This document shows positions 6,537-11,606 of a stretch of DNA of 11,606 nt, one piece after another (the stretch's first letter is position 1; each line of letters opens with the position of its first letter). The notes below the pieces were generated by a model, which saw only the letters and a list, made by a program, of their open reading frames with translations, had not been told where the DNA came from and searched no databases. The stretch lies in assembly GCA_937967665.1 (NCBI GenBank), contig CALBSZ010000280.1:1-11606 (forward strand), written 5' to 3'. A program made the position numbers and the translations under genes. This stretch comes from an uncultured Planctomycetaceae bacterium (GTDB lineage: Bacteria; Planctomycetota; Planctomycetia; Pirellulales; Pirellulaceae).

Positions 6537-8399
6537 TTGAGCCTTCGTTCAAAACTCATTCGCTGCCTGAATGCTCACGGCGCGAGATTTGACATCAATG
6601 CGTTTGTTGAGGAAGCAGCTGTCGATGAGGCAGAAGCAAAGTCCGTGGCGGAATCGGTATTTGAGCGATTCGTGGCGGTCGTGCTCGCAGATGACGAAAT
6701 CACGACGCGCGAGCAGCGGCAACTCGATGTACTCGCAAAGCGGTTAAGAATCCCTCGCACGGCACGTCGCCGGATCTATAAGAAGCAGCTTCAATGCGCG
6801 GAAGCGGATGGCGCGATCACGTCCGAGGAACGAGAGAATCTCCTGCGTCTGAAGCGAGCTTTGGGGTTCGGCTCCAGCGGTGACCAACGAGTAGAGAACG
6901 CCTCCGAAGCGCCTGATCAGCCGCGGAACAAGCATCGCAGCAGACGAAGCCAGACACAACGCTCCGGCAAGACGACCGACGGGAACTGGATCGAGGACGA
7001 AGCCGATCGCACTGGCGTCTTCGAGCAACTCGAGGCGTCGCCGGAATTCGCCACTTGCGGTAGCGAAACTCGCTTGTCTCAGCTGCGCCGTAGAGCGAAA
7101 CGTCACGCGATTCGCCTTGCCTTGCGACCTCTGCGTAACTGCGGAATCGGATACCTGTTGATCGCTGCGCTATTCCACTTCCCGGTGCTCGTCAATTTAT
7201 TTGCCGGCAATCCCCGATTGAGTCCGGCCGAACTGTGGGGTGGACTGATGTCGACGTTCATCGTTTTTTTTGTGTTCGGCGTCGTGGCGTTTGGGGGAGC
7301 CGCCGCGATCGTTGTGTTGCGGCGGCGGTCGTCTTGGCGGATAGAACGAGAAGATATCACCTCCGTTTCCGTTATCGTGATAGCCAAGCGGGAAAAGAAG
7401 AGTAAACAGGACCACTATTGGTATTACGCGACATTCATGGACCGTCACGGTGACCGCTTCGAACACCAGTTGTCTGACAAGAAGCTAGCCGAGCAGTTTT
7501 ACTCGGGTGACGCGGGCATCCTGTTCGTCCACCGGGACAAGGCGCTCGACTTCGACCGCGTGCTCACAGCCCAGACGATTCTCGAAGCGCACATCCAAGG
7601 CGCGGTCGAGTGCCTGCATTGCGAGTCGGTTTACCAGCTTGGCTCGACTCCGACCACTTGCGAGAACTGTGGCAGCAATCTTCATGATCTCATGGCGGAT
7701 GGCCTGCAAGTGGCACGGGAATATGTCTCCACCATTCTCGCTCCGTTTCAGCGGTGGATGGAAAGGGACCTGATCCGAGCGGGAACGATTTACGACGTGC
7801 CGAATCGCACCTTGAAAGACCGAGTCGAAGATCATGTCACCTGCGGATGGTGTCATCACTTGCACCATGTCCGGCCGGCGTCGCCGAATTGCCAAAAGTG
7901 TGGCGGCGTCCTGCCCATGTTCGCAGGCGAGCTGGGCGCGGAACCCCCTCCGGTTCCGCGCCGGCTCCCGACGGCCTTCATCTACGACTTGTTCTATGGC
8001 AAGCAGAAGCAGCTGAAGATCTGTCTGATCTTTTTGGTGCTTGGAGTGGTATTCGGGCTGCTCTTCGTGCCGTTCTTCATCCTCGCCGTCGTTGGGTTTC
8101 TCGGCGCGTTGGAGAACCTGATCGCGTCCCGCCGACGGTGGTTGGCGTATTCGCGAGGCGTTCCTGTTCTTGGCAAAATCGACCGCGTGCAGCGCATCGA
8201 GAGCGCCGTCCGCGTAGATAACAAAAAGTACGACAAATATCGGGTGTTCTTTCGGTTTCAAGCCGACGGGAAGCCCGTGCGAGGCATGATTAGCAGTTAC
8301 GACTCGGCGGTGGCGAGCCGCTACGTCGGCGAACAAGTTTGGATTGTCTACGTCAGGGGCAAGCCGCACCTGTGCGCCTTGTGGCCGCCACTGGCCTGA
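6537..8399 (+). CDS. Multidomain membrane protein: TerB-like, DUF2500-like, two zinc ribbons, DUF3592-like
   Basis: 620 residues from a TTG start supported by AGGA. Order of parts: (1) helical TerB-like domain, about 36-112, with two matching acidic turns (DDEITTREQ at 52-60; ADGAITSEE at 90-98), as in tellurite-resistance TerB proteins; (2) a polar, basic, probably disordered linker, 113-200; (3) membrane helices at about 203-223 and 238-261; (4) a DUF2500-like beta domain, about 274-340 (VIAKREKK, YYATFMDRHGDRFEHQL, GDAGILF); (5) a zinc ribbon with C359/C362 and C375/C378; (6) a second zinc ribbon with C436/C439 and C452/C455; (7) one or two membrane helices, about 494-526; (8) a DUF3592-like domain, about 536-618 (GKIDRVQRI, YRVFFRF, VGEQVWIVYV). 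TerB domains elsewhere occur in stress and membrane-associated complexes. No catalytic residues are evident. Domain calls come from motif recognition, and those for parts 1, 4 and 8 are moderate. Probably a membrane-bound scaffold or sensor. Confidence 0.88.
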   Translation: MSLRSKLIRCLNAHGARFDINAFVEEAAVDEAEAKSVAESVFERFVAVVLADDEITTREQRQLDVLAKRLRIPRTARRRIYKKQLQCAEADGAITSEERENLLRLKRALGFGSSGDQRVENASEAPDQPRNKHRSRRSQTQRSGKTTDGNWIEDEADRTGVFEQLEASPEFATCGSETRLSQLRRRAKRHAIRLALRPLRNCGIGYLLIAALFHFPVLVNLFAGNPRLSPAELWGGLMSTFIVFFVFGVVAFGGAAAIVVLRRRSSWRIEREDITSVSVIVIAKREKKSKQDHYWYYATFMDRHGDRFEHQLSDKKLAEQFYSGDAGILFVHRDKALDFDRVLTAQTILEAHIQGAVECLHCESVYQLGSTPTTCENCGSNLHDLMADGLQVAREYVSTILAPFQRWMERDLIRAGTIYDVPNRTLKDRVEDHVTCGWCHHLHHVRPASPNCQKCGGVLPMFAGELGAEPPPVPRRLPTAFIYDLFYGKQKQLKICLIFLVLGVVFGLLFVPFFILAVVGFLGALENLIASRRRWLAYSRGVPVLGKIDRVQRIESAVRVDNKKYDKYRVFFRFQADGKPVRGMISSYDSAVASRYVGEQVWIVYVRGKPHLCALWPPLA

Positions 8400-8433
8400 C
8401 TTGCCTGTTACACACCGTTTCCAAGCATCCAGA

Positions 8434-9357
8434 ATGATTCGAGCACGACAATACGAATACCAGTCATCCGTGCAACGGTTGTTGTCGTGGCACTCGACGT
8501 CCAGGCGACTGTCTCTGATTGCGATGTGGGCGGTCCTCTTAGGGCTGACCGTGTGGACTGGAGGTATATTCGGACTCCCGGCGATTCTCATCGGGAGCGG
8601 AATGATTGTTGGAACGAACATAATCTGGCGGCGACTCGGCTTGCGACGGCCGGCGAAGCAACTGGGGTGCGAATATGTTCGCGTTCCATGGGACGGGAAG
8701 GACTATCCGTGGCGGTCAGATGCGTGCGACGACGTCGACTGGACGCCCCCATCGAGCGAGCTCATTGTCCTTAGTCCGCGGTTCTTCAACGTATTGAAGG
8801 GCACGATTGACGGTGTCCGCGTTCAGATCTTCGATGTGAGATTCAGATCTCACTCACCAGGAGGCCATCGACGCCGCCGAACAACTCGCCGCCTCTTGGC
8901 AGGCGTCGTGCAAGTTTGTGGTAACAAGCCGTTGCCTTGCATGCGTATTGAACAACCGCCGTCCGTCATCACATTTGGCGAGACCGAGCCAACCCCCAAT
9001 ACTCCGGCAGAGATCCCCGGAACAACGTATGCGTTGATGGAACATCCCACGCGCGACGAAGCTGGGAAGATTATCTCGCCTCCATTGAAAGTAGGCGTGA
9101 AACCAGACCTGACTCCGTATCACGATCACGTTCAGCTTGTTAAAGGCTTGAGTGACGAGTTAATCTCGTTCCTGGCTGACAATCCAGGCCTCATGATTGA
9201 CACGAAAGGGCATTGCTTAACGGTTTACTGCACGCGCTGGTGGTCGGACAGGCGGAAAGCACCGATAAACCTGCCGGCATTCGTGGAGGACGTGCTGTAC
9301 TTACGACGACTGCTGTATAACGCTCGGCCACACAGTGGCGCGAAGACAGCAACATGA
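8434..9357 (+). CDS. Two-helix membrane protein with uncharacterised C-terminal domain
   Basis: 307 residues from the ATG at 8434. The frame is open further back into the previous gene, with TTG at 8401 and ATG at 8344, but those residues look like out-of-frame coding and 8434 gives a normal polar N-terminus before the membrane region. Predicted helices are at about 26-43 and 45-65. The rest is soluble. Its layout (LSPRFFNVLKGTIDGVRVQIFDVRF at 113-137, a GGHRRRR turn, a GVVQV strand, LPCMRIEQP, then FLADNPGLMIDTKGHCLTVY and a final helix PAFVEDVLYLRRLL) resembles a widespread group of unnamed bacterial membrane proteins with an FDYxY-type strand and a PGW-type motif. I know of no established function. 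The stop overlaps the next gene by ATGA at 9354, so the two products are probably made together and may pair. Confidence 0.82.
   Translation: MIRARQYEYQSSVQRLLSWHSTSRRLSLIAMWAVLLGLTVWTGGIFGLPAILIGSGMIVGTNIIWRRLGLRRPAKQLGCEYVRVPWDGKDYPWRSDACDDVDWTPPSSELIVLSPRFFNVLKGTIDGVRVQIFDVRFRSHSPGGHRRRRTTRRLLAGVVQVCGNKPLPCMRIEQPPSVITFGETEPTPNTPAEIPGTTYALMEHPTRDEAGKIISPPLKVGVKPDLTPYHDHVQLVKGLSDELISFLADNPGLMIDTKGHCLTVYCTRWWSDRRKAPINLPAFVEDVLYLRRLLYNARPHSGAKTAT
8836..8853 (+). other. Short perfect hairpin within a coding region
   Basis: GTGAGAT (8836-8842) and ATCTCAC (8847-8853) are perfect 7-base arms around the loop TCAG. The 9-base word TTCAGATCT also occurs twice, 20 bases apart (8822 and 8842). It sits in the gene at 8434-9357 between the FDVRF and GGHRRRR segments. 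Probably chance or a local duplication rather than a working site. Confidence 0.2.
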
Positions 9358-10733
9358 ATCGCAACAATAAGGCAGTCACGAGAATTGATGGTATGACCGA
9401 TACGCAGGAGTTCATTGCCTCTCTCAACGATCTCGCCGCGAAACGGACGCGCTGGGGGCCGGCTAGTGGAGGCGGAGCGAGTTTTCAGGAACACACGCTG
9501 GTTGAAGTCTCGCCGAATCGACTGGAATTTCGCATGGCATCTGGAGCGAGGGTGTTTTACTACGCGTTAATCACAGTCGGCGTCGGATGTCTGGGTATCG
9601 CTCTTTACTTCTTCATGACCGGGGCTAGGGGGGAAGGTGGTTTATTCCTGATGTTGTCATTTCTTCCAGGCCTCATCGGAGGCCTGGGGAGTTATTTTAC
9701 CGGTCGCCCGCGCGTGTTTGATCTCGAAACCGGCTGGTACTGGAAAGGGCGAAAGCCGCGTGATGCGGCCGATCTCGAGCAACGAAACAATTGCACAAGC
9801 CTGACAAACGTTTACGCACTGCAAATTCTGCGTGAGACTGTTCACACGTCAAGCAGTGGAACGGGAAGCGACCGGTCGTCTGGCTCCACGTTCGACAGCT
9901 ACGAGCTCAACCTCGTGCTGAATGACGGGACGCGAATCAACGTGGTGGATCACGGTAACATCGATGCAACCCGGCGCGACGCCGCACGACTCAGTGAATT
10001 CCTGGGCGTCCCTGTCTGGGATGCCACACTGCCAATCGAGTCCATTGAACCGTGTCCAGCCGATTTAAGACGCGGACAGGTTATCGGCACGGTCTTTGGT
10101 GGATGTGTGTATTTTATTGTCGGCGCCGCATTTCTGGCGGCCCTAGCCGTGTATCTCGACAATGTCATCGGCAATGGTGTTCTTTTGGGAATACTCGGCG
10201 TTGCTGGTTTCGCTGTGGTTCTTTCGATGCTTATTGCAACCCAATTGAAACGAATTCGCAAAAGACCGCTTTCACAATCCGGACGATCACAAGTTCATAA
10301 CGAGAGCCCAGTCGACGCTCCGTGGGGAATCGACAGCAGACCGAGGCCGACCAGCACGGATCCCGAAGAAATACTGCCTGCCTTCGTCGGAGACTTTCAA
10401 CGCGGTGAAATCCGCGCCAGCGAGAACATCTACGTGGAATACACCGACGGCCGGCACGTGATCAACATGGAACTGGGCGTCTGTCGAACGCCGGAAGATT
10501 CCCAGCAGGTCATTCGTACCTACATTGCGGAAAGCGCTGATGTCTGCGTCGCCACCGAAGCAGTTTCTATTGGCACTGATCCGAGCTTCCACAAAGGCGA
10601 ATTCGATAATCCTCGCATGGGCGAATCCGGAAAAGGTGTGGGGATCGCCTGGTCGCGCGGTCGCTATTACTTCTCGGCCGGAGCGCGCACTCGCGATGTC
10701 CTCAACATCTTCATGACGGCGTTTCCATATTGA
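9354..10733 (+). CDS. Four-helix membrane protein with two soluble domains, unknown function
   Basis: 459 residues; the ATG at 9354 shares ATGA with the previous stop. In-frame ATG at 9393 (codon 14) is an alternative start. Predicted helices lie at about 67-89, 96-114, 245-267 and 274-296. Between the helix pairs, residues 118-225 form a beta domain (VFDLETGWYWKG, SLTNVYALQIL, SYELNLVLNDGTRINVVDHG, then helix ARLSEFLGVPVWD). This pattern is seen in many uncharacterised bacterial membrane proteins, possibly with a PH-like fold, though that is my inference. After a polar linker, residues 338-459 form a second domain (FVGDFQRGEI, VEYTDGRHVINMELG, HKGEFDNPRMG, WSRGRYYFSAGA, IFMTAFPY) whose ending is also typical of membrane-anchored orphans. 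No enzyme motif is visible. It probably forms a unit with the preceding protein. Confidence 0.85.
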   Translation: MNRNNKAVTRIDGMTDTQEFIASLNDLAAKRTRWGPASGGGASFQEHTLVEVSPNRLEFRMASGARVFYYALITVGVGCLGIALYFFMTGARGEGGLFLMLSFLPGLIGGLGSYFTGRPRVFDLETGWYWKGRKPRDAADLEQRNNCTSLTNVYALQILRETVHTSSSGTGSDRSSGSTFDSYELNLVLNDGTRINVVDHGNIDATRRDAARLSEFLGVPVWDATLPIESIEPCPADLRRGQVIGTVFGGCVYFIVGAAFLAALAVYLDNVIGNGVLLGILGVAGFAVVLSMLIATQLKRIRKRPLSQSGRSQVHNESPVDAPWGIDSRPRPTSTDPEEILPAFVGDFQRGEIRASENIYVEYTDGRHVINMELGVCRTPEDSQQVIRTYIAESADVCVATEAVSIGTDPSFHKGEFDNPRMGESGKGVGIAWSRGRYYFSAGARTRDVLNIFMTAFPY

Positions 10734-10752
10734 GCAACTGCAAGAGCAGCTA

Positions 10753-11175
10753 ATGTATGCAATCTGCGAGCAATGTGAGACAAGGTTCCAGGCGGACGGC
10801 CGCCTGTTTGGCTTTATCCCGCTGGTTGATCCAAAGAACTGGGAAGTCGAACTGATTGGGCCGGACCACGAACGGTACGATCTTAACTATGGCAAGACGG
10901 TCGAGTGCCCCAATTGCGGCAGCAAGTGGAAGGTGTTTCCTCACGGCAGAGCCAGTTGCAGTGGTTGTCTGGCGATGCTGCTCCTGTTCATTATCGTTCC
11001 GTTCGGTTGTTTGGGGGTTTTCTTCAGTGAGCTTGGAGCACCAGAGAATATCGTCATTGGATTGGCCACGCTTTCATTGCTGATTGGTGGGATTCTACTC
11101 ATCGTCTTTGGGGCAAACCCGCGGAAAATGAGACGGCAAGATTTCACAGACCAGAACGCTGACCACACGCTCTAG
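10753..11175 (+). CDS. Zinc-ribbon membrane protein, hypothetical
   Basis: 140 residues from the ATG at 10753, 19 bases after the preceding stop; only a weak purine stretch precedes it. The N-terminus carries CEQC (C5, C8) and then CPNC (C52, C55), together a likely four-cysteine zinc ribbon with a long 43-residue insert; a third pair (C69, C72) sits at the membrane border. Two predicted helices follow, about 73-92 and 99-120, then a short basic and polar tail. The order of N-terminal ribbon then two helices is common in small membrane proteins that bind zinc for structure rather than catalysis. It echoes the two ribbons of the 620-residue protein upstream. Partner and role are unknown. Confidence 0.82.
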   Translation: MYAICEQCETRFQADGRLFGFIPLVDPKNWEVELIGPDHERYDLNYGKTVECPNCGSKWKVFPHGRASCSGCLAMLLLFIIVPFGCLGVFFSELGAPENIVIGLATLSLLIGGILLIVFGANPRKMRRQDFTDQNADHTL

Positions 11176-11187
11176 ATTGACAACACC

Positions 11188-11192
11188 GGGGA
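11188..11192 (+). promoter_or_regulatory. Ribosome binding site of the last gene
   Basis: GGGGA lies 6 bases before the ATG at 11199. It supports that start for an open frame that leaves the window. Confidence 0.5.
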
Positions 11193-11198
11193 CGGCCC

Positions 11199-11606
11199 AT
11201 GGGTATCTTTGACATATTTCGACGCGGCAGACCGGATTTGACCGCCGATTGGGTCGCGGACCGTTCGCAGAGTTGTCGCTTCTGCCTCTACCAGGCCCGC
11301 TTGACCGACGTCTGTCTCGGCGACGCATTCGACAGTCTGCGGTGGCTTGGGCCGGCGGAAGGCCGCAGCCAAGGCGGGCCGCCAGACGATTACTACTACT
11401 TTTCTCGGGGACTACTGATTTCCGAAAGTGACGGTGCCGTTGACCATTTCATTCTCGAATTCTCTCAGAAGCTGGAGTGGGGAGTTGATGGTCGGATCCG
11501 ACCTTTTGACGGCGAGACAACGTACCAAGGCAACATAGTTTCCCTGAGCCCAACGACGACGCCTGATGATCTGGTCTCACAGATCGGCGCACACAACGAC
11601 CATAGC
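11199..11606 (+). CDS. Hypothetical protein, 3' truncated by window end
   Basis: The frame is open from ATG 11199 to the last base, 136 codons, with no stop; the rest lies outside the window. It begins MGIFDIFRRG, a style common in small cytoplasmic proteins. It then shows LTDVCLGDAFDSLRWLGPAEG, a short acidic and aromatic segment (DDYYYFSRGLLISE) and VDHFILEFS. The 'GD.. L..LG.P' helix followed by a Y/F-rich strand describing a 'short form' of the protein's own fold resembles small BamE/SmpA-like or immunity-like proteins, but this is only a pattern resemblance. No signal peptide or membrane helix is seen in the visible part. It is 23 bases after the previous gene with a good GGGGA site, so it probably belongs to the same operon. 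Confidence 0.75.
   Translation, partial: MGIFDIFRRGRPDLTADWVADRSQSCRFCLYQARLTDVCLGDAFDSLRWLGPAEGRSQGGPPDDYYYFSRGLLISESDGAVDHFILEFSQKLEWGVDGRIRPFDGETTYQGNIVSLSPTTTPDDLVSQIGAHNDHS

Noticed and set aside
8344..8433. Longer start for the gene at 8434
   Set aside because: The extra 30 residues are read out of frame from the preceding gene's conserved end and show no conserved character; the ATG at 8434 directly precedes a normal N-terminus and helix pair.
7485..8621. Antisense open frame of 378 codons across two sense genes
   Set aside because: It spans the end of the TerB-like gene and the start of the next one, its product shows no domain, and the sense frames carry clear zinc-ribbon and membrane motifs. 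It is a mirror frame of GC-rich coding DNA.
8815..8945. Possible frameshift in the gene at 8434-9357, because a neighbouring frame reads smoothly as a helix (EAIDAAEQLAASW)
   Set aside because: The annotated frame continues without a stop into motifs that fit the family (GVVQV, LPCMRIE, NPGLMID), while the other frame loses all pattern afterwards. The smooth reading is a by-product of GC-rich codons.
1..11606. Known defence system, CRISPR array, mobile element or biosynthetic cluster
   Set aside because: No transposase, integrase, nuclease, helicase, reverse transcriptase, repeat-spacer pattern or biosynthetic enzyme is visible on either strand.

Overview
The window looks like part of a planctomycete chromosome, most likely from the Pirellulales (Rhodopirellula/Blastopirellula type). 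This is inferred from protein style. The first gene is a Ser/Thr kinase fused through one membrane segment to WD40 and TPR repeats, with the SMGFVEG motif and the basic 'ARR.GP..R.WRWCRRNPA' juxtamembrane stretch common in that phylum. The rest is a run of poorly known membrane proteins. Several starts lack a clear Shine-Dalgarno sequence. No tRNA, rRNA, CRISPR array, insertion sequence or phage gene was seen.

Layout: every supported gene is on the + strand. (1) 1-3167 is the large kinase/WD40/TPR receptor; its 5' end, with most of the kinase N-lobe, lies outside the window. (2) 3168-3460 is a gap of about 290 bases with two weak stem-loops and no convincing gene. (3) From 3461 to the window end runs a tightly packed series of nine genes: a lipoprotein (3461-4387), a three-helix membrane protein (4384-4974), a TPR protein with a C-terminal membrane anchor (5024-6073), a tiny one-helix protein (6070-6303), an amphi-Trp domain protein (6300-6524), a 620-residue membrane protein joining TerB-like, DUF2500-like, zinc-ribbon and DUF3592-like parts (6537-8399), two more membrane proteins with soluble domains of a widespread uncharacterised type (8434-9357 and 9354-10733), a zinc-ribbon membrane protein (10753-11175), and a protein cut by the window end (11199 onward).

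Four junctions are 4-base stop/start overlaps (4384, 6070, 6300, 9354) and most others are under 50 bases. The nine genes are therefore very probably one operon. Nearly all products are predicted to be membrane-bound, and the set combines protein-interaction modules (TPR, zinc ribbons, TerB-like, amphi-Trp) with small beta-rich domains of unknown function. A multi-protein assembly at the inner membrane is a reasonable inference, but no catalytic enzyme is recognisable in the operon and its function is unknown. Whether the upstream kinase signals to it is speculation based on adjacency only.
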